A stretch of 64,000 nucleotides of DNA from Shinella fusca (GTDB lineage: Bacteria; Pseudomonadota; Alphaproteobacteria; Rhizobiales; Rhizobiaceae). Below, piece by piece: positions 26,096-34,014 of this stretch. Made by a program: the position numbers and the translations under genes. The stretch is from the NCBI RefSeq assembly GCF_014203155.1, contig NZ_JACHIK010000010.1, forward strand, positions 1 through 64,000, written 5' to 3'. Numbering within the stretch: the stretch's first letter is position 1; each line of letters starts with the position of its first letter. The notes under the pieces were generated by a model that was not told where the DNA came from, did not search any database, and was given only the letters and a program-made list of their open reading frames with translations.

Positions 26096-26851
26096 CTAAG
26101 GTGTGGGCCTGGTGCCGCTGCGGCTTTCGAGGCGGTATCGTTGTCCCGGATAGATGATCCGGGTGGTGGAGACGATATTGCGATCCGACCAGGTCAGGCG
26201 CCGGATCATCAGGCAGGGCTCGGTTTTCAGGATCATCAGGAGCTTGCATTCCCAAGGCTGTGGGATCGTTGCCTCGACGACATGCTCGGAGCCTCTCAGC
26301 GGGGCGATGGCCGACAGGTACGCATTCGGCGTCGTGGCCGAAAAGTCCTGGCTGAGATAGTCGGGCGCAACGCCGGGATGCACGTAGCGGTCCTCTATCT
26401 GCACCGGCACCCCTTCCTCGCTGTGGACGATGAGGGAGTGGAAAACGGGAGCGCCGATTTCCAGCCCCAGGGCATCCGCGACATCCGGGGGCGCCGAGGC
26501 TTCCGCCAGCGTGACCACCCTCGCTTCGTGGGTGTGGCCCCGCTCCGCGATCTCCTCCGCGATGTTGCGGACCTCGAACAGGGTCGAGACACCCTTGCGC
26601 TCGGCCACGAAGGAGCCGATGCCCTGGATTCGAACGAGTTCGCCTTCGTTTGCAAGTTCGCGCAGCGCGCGATTGGCCGTCATCTTGCTGACGCCGAGCT
26701 CGGCCACCAACTCGTTCTCCGAGGGAACGCGATGCTTCGGCGGCCATTCCCCGCTGTGGATCCTGTCTAGAATGATCTGCTTGACGCCGACATAGAGGGG
26801 GGTCGTATCGTTCGCCGCCAGTTCGGTCCGCATTTCATTGATACGTTTCAT
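26096..26851 (-). CDS. GntR/HutC-family transcriptional regulator
   Basis: 251 residues: winged HTH at about 15-85 (VPSENELVAELGVSKMTANRALRELANEG) and a UTRA ligand domain to the end. It closely follows the histidine-utilisation repressor HutC. ATG at 26851 is preferred (GGGGA upstream); another ATG lies ten codons earlier. It faces the amino-acid importer and HAL-like operon and probably represses it. HutC responds to urocanate; here the inducer may be the product of the variant lyase. Confidence 0.92.
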   Translation of the reverse strand: MKRINEMRTELAANDTTPLYVGVKQIILDRIHSGEWPPKHRVPSENELVAELGVSKMTANRALRELANEGELVRIQGIGSFVAERKGVSTLFEVRNIAEEIAERGHTHEARVVTLAEASAPPDVADALGLEIGAPVFHSLIVHSEEGVPVQIEDRYVHPGVAPDYLSQDFSATTPNAYLSAIAPLRGSEHVVEATIPQPWECKLLMILKTEPCLMIRRLTWSDRNIVSTTRIIYPGQRYRLESRSGTRPTP

Positions 26852-26901
26852 CGTCGAATCCCCGGCATCGCGCCCGACCATCAAAAAACCGAATATCTAT
26901 C

Positions 26902-26935
26902 TTGCATAACATAAGTTTTATCCTATGGTACCATA
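26902..26935 (+). promoter_or_regulatory. Promoter overlapped by a HutC-type operator
   Basis: TTGCAT (26902-26907) and TATGGT (26924-26929) with a 16-bp spacer form a plausible sigma-70 promoter towards the importer. The perfect palindrome TATGGTACCATA (26924-26935) covers the -10 box, a layout expected for repression by the divergent GntR-type regulator. Confidence 0.6.
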
Positions 26936-27023
26936 TACAACCTCCCCAGAGCATTTGCGATGGCGGCAAGCCGGCGAAGATCGGCAGGCAACGGTAGTCA
27001 ACGAACTTCAGAGGGATTTTCAA

Positions 27024-27866
27024 ATGAAACTGCAGAAACTTATTCTTGCGGGCGCGGCTGCTTTGGCCGTGCTCTCTGCCCCGGCCTTCGCCAAGGACTG
27101 GAAGACGGCGACGATCACGCTCGAAGGCGCCTATGCGCCCTGGAACCTCACCAATGCCGACGGCACGCTCGGCGGTTTCGAGCCGGAGCTTGCCAAGGTG
27201 CTGTGCGAGCGCGCCAAGATCGAATGCACGCTGGTCGCTTCCGACTGGGACGGCATGATCCCGGCGCTGAATGCCGGCAAGTTCGACGTGATCATGGACG
27301 CGCTGTCGATCACCGAGGAGCGCAAGCAGATCATCGATTTCACCATTCCCTATGCCGCCACCCCGGCAGCCTTCGCGACGGCGGCCGACAGCCCGCTGGC
27401 CAACGCGGCCGGAACCGGCGCGACCGTCAAGATGACGCCCGGCGAGACCGGCGTGAAGGAAATCGACGCGCTGAAGGAGGCCTTCGCCGGCAAGACGATC
27501 GGCATCCAGGCCGCGACCGTCTATGCGAAATTCATCTACGACAATTTCGGCGCGAGCTCCGAGATCCGTGAATACAAGACGGGCGCCGAACGCGACCTGG
27601 ACCTCCAGAACGGCCGTATCGACCTCGGCTTCGACGACGCCGTCTATTTCGGCAATGCCTTTGCTGCCGCAAACGGCGCGCTCGCCTTTACCGGCCCGGA
27701 AATCGTCGGCCCGATCTGGGGCGAGGGCGAAGGTCTCGGCATTCGCAAGGCGGATACGGACCTGCGTGACAAGTTCAACGAGGCCATCAAGTCGGCGCTT
27801 GCCGACGGAACCGTGAAGGACCTGTCGATGAAGTGGTTCAAGGTCGACGTCAGCCCGGCGGAGTAA
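27024..27866 (+). CDS. Polar amino-acid-type binding protein
   Basis: 280 residues with a signal peptide (about 1-23, ending AFA). It belongs to the family 3 binding proteins for Lys/Arg/His-like ligands (LEGAYAPWNLTNADGTLGGF, SDWDGMIPALNAGKFDVIMD, ALSITEERKQIIDFT). An insert of about 25 residues after AATPAAF is unusual. It starts the operon feeding the HAL-like lyase and FAD oxidase, so the ligand is probably a histidine derivative. The start has GAGGGA 10 nt upstream. Confidence 0.92.
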   Translation: MKLQKLILAGAAALAVLSAPAFAKDWKTATITLEGAYAPWNLTNADGTLGGFEPELAKVLCERAKIECTLVASDWDGMIPALNAGKFDVIMDALSITEERKQIIDFTIPYAATPAAFATAADSPLANAAGTGATVKMTPGETGVKEIDALKEAFAGKTIGIQAATVYAKFIYDNFGASSEIREYKTGAERDLDLQNGRIDLGFDDAVYFGNAFAAANGALAFTGPEIVGPIWGEGEGLGIRKADTDLRDKFNEAIKSALADGTVKDLSMKWFKVDVSPAE

Positions 27867-27894
27867 GCCGCGCGATACGTCTTCGCGATCGAGG

Positions 27895-27916
27895 CCTCCG
27901 GCAACGCTGCCGGGGG
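27895..27916 (+). promoter_or_regulatory. Intercistronic hairpin after the binding-protein gene
   Basis: Arms CCTCCGGCA and TGCCGGGGG pair over 9 bp (one G-T) around loop ACGC, 28 bp after the stop. It probably separates high binding-protein expression from lower permease expression. Confidence 0.5.
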
Positions 27917-27961
27917 TCCGCGTCGCATTTGTCTTGATGCCGCAATCGACGGAAAACGGAC

Positions 27962-28687
27962 ATGGCAACCTTGGAACTGCTGGGCTTCGGCCAGAACGGG
28001 TGGGGCGCGCTGCTTCTGGTCGCCACGCTGATGACGCTCGCGGTGACGGCGACGGCGCTTTTGATCGGGGCCGTGCTCGGCACCCTGGTTGCGACCGCCA
28101 AACTCTCGGGCAACGTGCTTTTGGTCGGCCTCGGCAACGTCTACACGACCGTGTTTCGCGGCGTGCCGGAACTGCTGATCATCTATCTCATCTATTTCGG
28201 CGGCTCGTCGGCGGTCACCGCCGTCGGCCAGTGGCTCGGCTATGAAGGCTTCCTCGGCCTGCCGTCCTTTGCGGCCGGCGCGCTTGCGGTCGGCATCATT
28301 TCCGGCTCCTACCAGGCCGAAGTCTATCGCGGAGCGTATCTTGCCATCGCCAAGGGCGAGCTCGAGGCGGCCTCGGCCATCGGCATGAACCGCATGCTGC
28401 GCCTGCGCCGTGTCGTCATGCCCCAGGTGCTGCGCTACGCCATTCCCGGCCTCGGCAATGTCTGGCAGCTCACGCTGAAGGATTCGGCGCTGATCTCCGT
28501 CACCGGCCTTGCCGAGCTCATGCGCACCAGCCAGGTGGCGGCGGGCTCGACCCGGCAATATTTCCTCTTCTACATCGTCGGCGGTGTTCTCTATCTGCTG
28601 CTCACCAGTTTTTCGGACCGGGTCTTCAACCGCGCCGAGCGGCGCGCGAACCGCAGCATGCCGGCCGCAGCCATGGGGCAGGCCTGA
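27962..28687 (+). CDS. Amino-acid ABC permease (HisQ-like)
   Basis: 241 residues with about five membrane helices. The contact loop is [23 protein letters not shown], and the family motif is [15 protein letters not shown]. Its stop overlaps the next permease start by one base. It pairs with that permease to form the channel. Confidence 0.92.
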   Translation: MATLELLGFGQNGWGALLLVATLMTLAVTATALLIGAVLGTLVATAKLSGNVLLVGLGNVYTTVFRGVPELLIIYLIYFGGSSAVTAVGQWLGYEGFLGLPSFAAGALAVGIISGSYQAEVYRGAYLAIAKGELEAASAIGMNRMLRLRRVVMPQVLRYAIPGLGNVWQLTLKDSALISVTGLAELMRTSQVAAGSTRQYFLFYIVGGVLYLLLTSFSDRVFNRAERRANRSMPAAAMGQA

Positions 28688-29394
28688 TGGATATCGCCTT
28701 CCTTTCCTCCGCGATGGTCACGCTCCTCAAGGCCGTGCCCATGACGCTTCTCCTGTTCTCGCTCTCGGTGTTCTTCGGCGGCCTTCTGGCGCTGGTGATC
28801 GTCACGATGCGGGTTTCCGGCAACCGGATCCTGTCCGGTTTCGCCAAGGGCTACATCTTCGTCTTCCGCGGCTCGCCGCTCTTGATCCAGATGTTCCTCG
28901 TCTTCTACGGGCTCGGCCAGTTCGGCGTCATCCGCTATTCGTTCCTGTGGCCGTTCCTGCGCGAGCCCGTCGTCTGCGCCGTCCTGTCGCTGGCGCTCTG
29001 CACGGCCGGCTATTCGGCGGAAATCTTCCGGAGCGGCATCCGTGCCGTCTCGCCGAAGGAGATCGAGGCGGCCCGTGCGATCGGCATGTCGGGCTTCCTG
29101 CTGGTCCGCCGCATCATCGCGCCCATCGCCTTCCGCCATGCGCTTCCGGCCTATTCGACGGAAATCGTGCTGATGATGAAGTCGACCGCGCTCGCCAGCC
29201 TCGTCACCGTCTGGGAAGTGACCGGCGTCGCCCAGCGGCTGATCTCGCAGACCTACCGGACGATGGAGGTCTTCCTCTGCGCGGCCCTTATCTATCTCGT
29301 GCTGAACTTCCTGATCCTGCAGGGCATGGCGCTGCTCGAACATTCGCTCTCCAAACATCGCCGCGCGGCCCCGCCGTCGGCCGTCAAAGCCTGA
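28687..29394 (+). CDS. Amino-acid ABC permease (HisM-like)
   Basis: 235 residues with about five membrane helices, [16 protein letters not shown] near helix 2 and the contact loop [22 protein letters not shown]. The start overlaps the preceding stop (TGATG). The ATPase gene begins 11 bp after its stop with GAGGGAG. Confidence 0.92.
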   Translation: MDIAFLSSAMVTLLKAVPMTLLLFSLSVFFGGLLALVIVTMRVSGNRILSGFAKGYIFVFRGSPLLIQMFLVFYGLGQFGVIRYSFLWPFLREPVVCAVLSLALCTAGYSAEIFRSGIRAVSPKEIEAARAIGMSGFLLVRRIIAPIAFRHALPAYSTEIVLMMKSTALASLVTVWEVTGVAQRLISQTYRTMEVFLCAALIYLVLNFLILQGMALLEHSLSKHRRAAPPSAVKA

Positions 29395-29405
29395 GGGAGA
29401 TCCCG

Positions 29406-30182
29406 ATGCCCGGCGTGACCCGCCTTTCCGTCCGCAATATCCGCAAGAGTTTCGGCAGTCACGAAGTGCTGAAGGGTATTTCGCTCGACGCCGAAGACGG
29501 CGACGTGATCTCGCTGCTCGGCGCTTCCGGCTCCGGCAAATCGACCTTCCTGCGCTGCATCAACCTCCTGGAGACGGCGACGGACGGCGAGATCTTCGTC
29601 GACGGCGAGCAGATTCGCATGGTGAGGAAGAACGGCCAGAGCCGGCCGGAGAGCCAGAAGCAGGTGGATCATATCCGCTCCGAGCTCGGCATGGTGTTCC
29701 AGAGCTTCAATCTCTGGTCCCACATGACGATCCTGCAGAACGTCATCGAAGGCCCTGTCCATGTGCTGAAGCGCCCGAAGGCCGAATGCATCGCCGAGGC
29801 GGAGGCGCTGCTCGATAAGGTCGGCATCGCCGACAAGCGCCATGCCTATCCCGCCCATCTGTCGGGCGGCCAGCAGCAGCGCGCGGCCATCGCCCGCGCG
29901 CTCGCCATGAAGCCCAAGGTCATGCTGTTCGATGAGCCGACCTCGGCGCTGGACCCGGAACTCGTCGGCGAGGTGCTGCGCGTCATGCGCGCGCTGGCCG
30001 AAGAGGGCATGACGATGCTCGTCGTCACGCACGAGATGAGTTTTGCGCGCAACGTCTCCAACCGCGTCGTCTTCATGCGCCAGGGCCTTGTCGACAGCAG
30101 CGGCACGCCGGACGACATGTTCGGCAGCGGCGCGTCGCCGGCTTTCCGCCAGTTCATCGGCCATTTCGGCGGCGAGCAATGA
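29406..30182 (+). CDS. Amino-acid ABC ATPase (HisP-like)
   Basis: 258 residues: Walker [10 protein letters not shown], signature LSGGQQQR, Walker [15 protein letters not shown], His switch [10 protein letters not shown] short insert after the Q-loop region ([12 protein letters not shown]) matches HisP/ArtP types. The stop overlaps the lyase start, tying import to catabolism. Confidence 0.94.
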   Translation: MPGVTRLSVRNIRKSFGSHEVLKGISLDAEDGDVISLLGASGSGKSTFLRCINLLETATDGEIFVDGEQIRMVRKNGQSRPESQKQVDHIRSELGMVFQSFNLWSHMTILQNVIEGPVHVLKRPKAECIAEAEALLDKVGIADKRHAYPAHLSGGQQQRAAIARALAMKPKVMLFDEPTSALDPELVGEVLRVMRALAEEGMTMLVVTHEMSFARNVSNRVVFMRQGLVDSSGTPDDMFGSGASPAFRQFIGHFGGEQ

Positions 30183-31666
30183 GCGTCGTTCTCGACGGCG
30201 GACTGTCCTGGCGGGAGGTCGCGCGGATCGGGGCGGGGGAAACGCTCGTCCTCTCCGAGCGAGCCGTCGCCCGCGTCGCCCATGCGCGCAAGATCGTCGA
30301 TGCCATCGTGGCGGCCGGCATTCGCGCCTATGGCGTCAATACGGGCGTCGGCGCCCTTTCCGATACGGTCGTCGACGTGGCCTCGCAGAGCCGGCTGTCG
30401 CGCAATATCGTGCTCAGCCATGCCTGCGGCGTCGGCCCGCTCCTGCCGCCGCGTGCGGTGCGGTCGATCATCGCCGCGCAGATCGCCAATTTCAGCCACG
30501 GCCATTCGGGCGTGCGCCCGGCGGTCGTCAATCATCTCGCAGCCTTCCTTGCGCAGGACTGCATTCCCGAGGTGCCGTCCAAGGGGTCGGCGGGATATCT
30601 CACCCACAATGCGCATACCGCCCTCGTCCTGATCGGCGAGGGGCATGCCGTCGTGCGCGGCGAGCGGATGACCGGGCGCGAGGCGCTCGCCGCCATCGGT
30701 CTCGCGCCGCTGGTGCTGGAGGCCAAGGAAGGCTTGAGCCTTGTCAACGGCACGGCCTGCGCGACGGGGCTTTTCGCGCTCGCGCTCTCGCGTGCCGAGC
30801 ATCTGCTGCAATGGGCCGACGCGGTCGCCGCGCTCACGCTCGAGGCGGCGGGATGCCAGATGGCGGCTTTCGACGAGGCCGTTCTGGCGCTTCGCCCGTC
30901 CGCGGGGATTGCCCGGGTCGGCGCGACGCTGCGGGCGCGGCTTGCCGGCAGCGGCCTGATCGCCGCAGCGCTCGGCAGGCGCACGCAGGATGCATTGAGC
31001 CTGCGCGCCGTCCCCCATGCGCACGGCGCGGCCTGGGATGTGTTCGAGCAGGCCGGCGCGGTCGTCAATCGCGAGCTTGCTTCGGTCACCGACAATCCGG
31101 CCGTTTCCGGCACGCCGGAACATCCGCTCGTCTCCTCGCAGGCCCATGCCGTCGCGCCGGCACTGGGGCAGGCGGCCGATGGCCTGGCGATAGCGATTGC
31201 CCAGATCGCGGCGATGAGCGAGCGGCGCATGGACCGTCTGGTCAATCCGCTGGTCAGCGGCCTGCCGCCCTTCCTTGCCAGCGATGCCGGCAGCCATTCG
31301 GGCTTCATGATCGCGCAATATACCGCAACCGCGCTCAGCGCGGAGAACCGCCGCCTTGCGGCACCCGCCTCGACCGACGGGGGCATCACCTCCGGCCTGC
31401 AGGAAGACTTCCTCGCGCATCCGACGGCGGCGGCCAGCAAGCTGCACGATATCATCGACAATGCCGAACACATCCTCGCCATCGAACTGATGGCGGCGGC
31501 ACAGGCGCACGATTTCCTGGCAGGCAAGGGGAAGCGTGCCGCCGGCACGCAGGCCCTTTATTCCATGGTCCGCGAGAACGTCGCGCACTACGAGGACGAC
31601 CGGCCGCTCGGCGCGGATATCGAAACGCTGCGGGCCCTGATCGCCGGAGAAAAACCGGCAACGTAG
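30179..31666 (+). CDS. HAL-family lyase lacking the MIO triad (SAG instead of ASG)
   Basis: 495 residues, full family length. It aligns throughout with histidine ammonia-lyase: YGVNTGVG with Tyr51, [10 protein letters not shown] with Asn190, [11 protein letters not shown] with Arg276, [17 protein letters not shown] and LQED with Glu409. The MIO-forming loop, normally GSVGASGDLAPLAH, reads [14 protein letters not shown], with Ser137-Ala138-Gly139 where Ala-Ser-Gly cyclises in HAL and Tyr140 for Asp. Without the central Ser, the electrophilic MIO should not form as usual. A MIO-independent homologue, ergothionase, eliminates trimethylamine from ergothioneine, so a betaine-type histidine derivative is a credible substrate. 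It sits in an operon with an importer and a FAD oxidase. Classical HAL activity looks unlikely. Confidence 0.85.
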   Translation: MSVVLDGGLSWREVARIGAGETLVLSERAVARVAHARKIVDAIVAAGIRAYGVNTGVGALSDTVVDVASQSRLSRNIVLSHACGVGPLLPPRAVRSIIAAQIANFSHGHSGVRPAVVNHLAAFLAQDCIPEVPSKGSAGYLTHNAHTALVLIGEGHAVVRGERMTGREALAAIGLAPLVLEAKEGLSLVNGTACATGLFALALSRAEHLLQWADAVAALTLEAAGCQMAAFDEAVLALRPSAGIARVGATLRARLAGSGLIAAALGRRTQDALSLRAVPHAHGAAWDVFEQAGAVVNRELASVTDNPAVSGTPEHPLVSSQAHAVAPALGQAADGLAIAIAQIAAMSERRMDRLVNPLVSGLPPFLASDAGSHSGFMIAQYTATALSAENRRLAAPASTDGGITSGLQEDFLAHPTAAASKLHDIIDNAEHILAIELMAAAQAHDFLAGKGKRAAGTQALYSMVRENVAHYEDDRPLGADIETLRALIAGEKPAT

Positions 31667-31680
31667 ACGGAGAAGACGTC

Positions 31681-32832
31681 ATGCCTGCGGAATTCGATCT
31701 CGCCGTCATCGGCCTCGGCGCCATGGGAAGCGCCGCGGCTTCATTTGCCGCCGCGTGCGGTGCGCGCGTTCTTGGCATCGAAGCGCATTTTCCCGCTCAT
31801 GCCCTCAGCTCTTCGCATGGCGACAGCCGGCTGATCCGGCTCGGTTATTTCGAGGACCCGTCCTATGTTCCGCTGCTGCGGCGCGCCTACGGGAACTGGC
31901 GGGCGTTGGAGGCGCGGTTGCGGGCGGAGATCCTCACCGTCACCGGCGTGCTCCAGATCGGCCGGCCCGACAGCAAGATCGTCAGCGGCACGAAGGCATC
32001 CTGCGACCTGCACGGCCTGGCACATGAAATCCTCGACAAGGCCGAGATGGCGCGGCGCTACCCGGCCTTCGCGCTGGAGGACGGCGAGATCGGGCTGCTC
32101 GATCCCCAGGGCGGCTACATCCGGCCGGAGGCGGCCATCATGGGCTATCTGAAGCTCGCGGCCGAAGATGGTGCGGAACTGCATTTCGGCGAGCGGGTGA
32201 CGGCGATCGAACCGGACGATAACGGTGTCGACATCCTCACGACGACCGGAAAATACCGGGCGCGGAAAGTGATCGTCGCGACGGGTGCGTGGATCGCCGA
32301 GCTTGTTCCGGAGCTTGCCGCCCAGGCCGTGCCGATCCGGCAGGTCGTCGCCTGGTATCAGCCGGAAGACGGTTTCGTCGCCCGGCCCGACCGGATGCCC
32401 TGCTTCCTGCGTGACGAGGGTGACGGCGGCTCCTATTTCGGTTTTCCGGCAATCGGGTTCGACGGCGTCAAGATCGGCCGCCATGCGCATTTCCGCGAGC
32501 CTGTCGATCCGGCCAAGCCCAATCCGCCGGTCAATAAGGCCGACACGGACCTGCTGGATGCCTTCGCCCGCAAGCGCCTGCCGAAGGCGGCCTCGGCGCG
32601 CCTGCGCGCCACGACCTGCCGCTACACGATGCTGCCGAGCGAGGATTTCCTGATCGACTTCAGCCCCCGGCATCGCAACGTCGTGGTATCGTCTGCCTGC
32701 TCCGGCCACGGGTTCAAGTTCACCAGCGTGGTCGGCGAGATCCTGAGCGATCTCGCGCTTGAGGGCGGTTCGGAACTACCGACCTCGCTTTTCACATTCG
32801 AGCGCCATTTCAGCGGCGGGGCCGCCCGATAG
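31681..32832 (+). CDS. Sarcosine oxidase/SolA-like FAD amine oxidase
   Basis: 383 residues. The N-terminal Rossmann motif is AVIGLGAMGSAAASF, followed by SSSHGDSRLIRLGYFED, the family fingerprint. The Cys in TTCRYTMLPSEDF aligns with the covalent FAD attachment Cys of monomeric sarcosine oxidase, and SGHGFKF binds flavin near the end. Family members oxidise secondary N-methyl amino acids. It starts 14 bp after the lyase, so it may demethylate or oxidise an N-methylated histidine relative. A quaternary betaine itself would not be a normal substrate. Confidence 0.88.
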   Translation: MPAEFDLAVIGLGAMGSAAASFAAACGARVLGIEAHFPAHALSSSHGDSRLIRLGYFEDPSYVPLLRRAYGNWRALEARLRAEILTVTGVLQIGRPDSKIVSGTKASCDLHGLAHEILDKAEMARRYPAFALEDGEIGLLDPQGGYIRPEAAIMGYLKLAAEDGAELHFGERVTAIEPDDNGVDILTTTGKYRARKVIVATGAWIAELVPELAAQAVPIRQVVAWYQPEDGFVARPDRMPCFLRDEGDGGSYFGFPAIGFDGVKIGRHAHFREPVDPAKPNPPVNKADTDLLDAFARKRLPKAASARLRATTCRYTMLPSEDFLIDFSPRHRNVVVSSACSGHGFKFTSVVGEILSDLALEGGSELPTSLFTFERHFSGGAAR

Positions 32833-33078
32833 CTGGAGATTTTACCAGGTTCGTTTGACGCTAGAGATCAGCAAGCCAACCAGCTAGAACTCCCTTGACT
32901 TGCAGATTGGCATGTATGGACGAGGTATTCTGCATCGCGTTTACTTACATCAAGGTCAAGCGAGAATGCTGAAGGGTGCAATCGAAACGCCGCTATACGG
33001 CAAAATATGATTAGTGGCCTGAAGAAACTCGAAACCTTCTCGCCGGCCAGGATCACCAGTCTTGATTGAGAGGAATCT
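32833..33078. other. 246-bp lower-GC intergenic region
   Basis: This stretch is visibly richer in A/T than its surroundings and holds no convincing gene on either strand. A TTGACT at about 32894 could be a -35 box, but no well-spaced -10 box is seen. It marks the left edge of a compositional island around the nuclease-like gene. Confidence 0.4.
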
Positions 33079-33804
33079 TTGATATCAGACCGTCCGACAC
33101 TTACTCAGGTCCAGATCATTCAGTCGCTTGCGGAGGCGTTGTCATGGTTTGAGAAAGAGATCAGCTGGGGCGTCAGTCCGGGCGAACTCAATCATCTTAC
33201 GGGACGCATCGGTGAGCTTTACGCCGCGATGATTAAGCGTGGGCAAATGGCACTGGATACAAACCAGCGCGGATATGATGTAGTATCGGCATCCAACGAG
33301 CGGATATCAGTCAAAACCGTCACGACATCGAACCATGTTAGCTTCAATCAGAACACCTTTCACCATGTGGATCGCATATTGGTGCTTCGGATAAATGTTG
33401 ATGAGGAGAAGGGTGTCTCCGTCGAAGAGTTGCTCGACATCGCAGCGCACGATGCGCAGACGCGCATGCGATCTCGAGATGGCAAGTTTATCTATTCAAT
33501 CGTTCAAGGGAGGCGGGAGGAGCGACCAGTCGAAGACTTGGAAATCACAGCTCTTGCGACCTACGCTAACCTTGAGATCGTCCAATACGAAAATGGCGCA
33601 ATCCGGATTCGTAGCCGCGGAGAAATCCAACCGGTCGTAGTCAAAGAAGTCTTGCGCCCGATAGCAACCGAGGTGGGTGTCGATCTATTTAACTCGAAGG
33701 GTGGATTGAAAAACACCCAGCAACTTGGAAGCGACATCATTCGTGCACTAAATGCCAGGATCGCCTCCGCGACGACTGGGGCTAGTCACACCAGCGCGTC
33801 CTGA
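33079..33804 (+). CDS. Orphan protein with PD-(D/E)XK nuclease-like core
   Basis: 241 residues with a TTG start at 33079 (AGAGGAA 5 nt upstream). Residues 42-80 contain the spaced set GRIGELYAA (Glu46), YDVV (Asp67) and ERISVKT (Ser77-Val-Lys79), which fits the E...D...(S/E)xK core of restriction-endonuclease-like folds. It resembles the DUF6998-type family, though I am not certain. The C-terminal half (about 170-230) may bind DNA. No methyltransferase or partner lies beside it. Codon use and base composition are more A/T rich than its neighbours, suggesting transfer. It could be a defence nuclease or a non-catalytic relative. Confidence 0.55.
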   Translation: MISDRPTLTQVQIIQSLAEALSWFEKEISWGVSPGELNHLTGRIGELYAAMIKRGQMALDTNQRGYDVVSASNERISVKTVTTSNHVSFNQNTFHHVDRILVLRINVDEEKGVSVEELLDIAAHDAQTRMRSRDGKFIYSIVQGRREERPVEDLEITALATYANLEIVQYENGAIRIRSRGEIQPVVVKEVLRPIATEVGVDLFNSKGGLKNTQQLGSDIIRALNARIASATTGASHTSAS

Positions 33805-34014
33805 AGTTTAGGGTCGTTGTCTGAACCGCCCACTAGAATCTTTCAGCCGCTCTCGGGGCACGCATACGAGTGCCGGTCTTTCAGCCCGGTTGGAGGGTCG
33901 GCGAGAGAGGTCCGCTTCTTCCACTCGACTATCTTAGCGCATCCCTCCATCGCTGCGAAAGGACCGCATCATCAAAGCCTGGGATCGGACAGCCACGACC
34001 TTGAGAGATCAGTC
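33805..34014. other. 210-bp intergenic region between convergent genes
   Basis: No gene, tRNA or strong terminator is visible. Composition moves back towards the high-GC background, so it probably holds the right edge of the island around the nuclease-like gene. Confidence 0.35.

Noticed and set aside
30179-31666. Calling this gene hutH outright
   Set aside because: The MIO triad is not Ala-Ser-Gly, no hutU, hutI or hutG lies nearby, and an amine oxidase is present, so ordinary histidine degradation is not supported.
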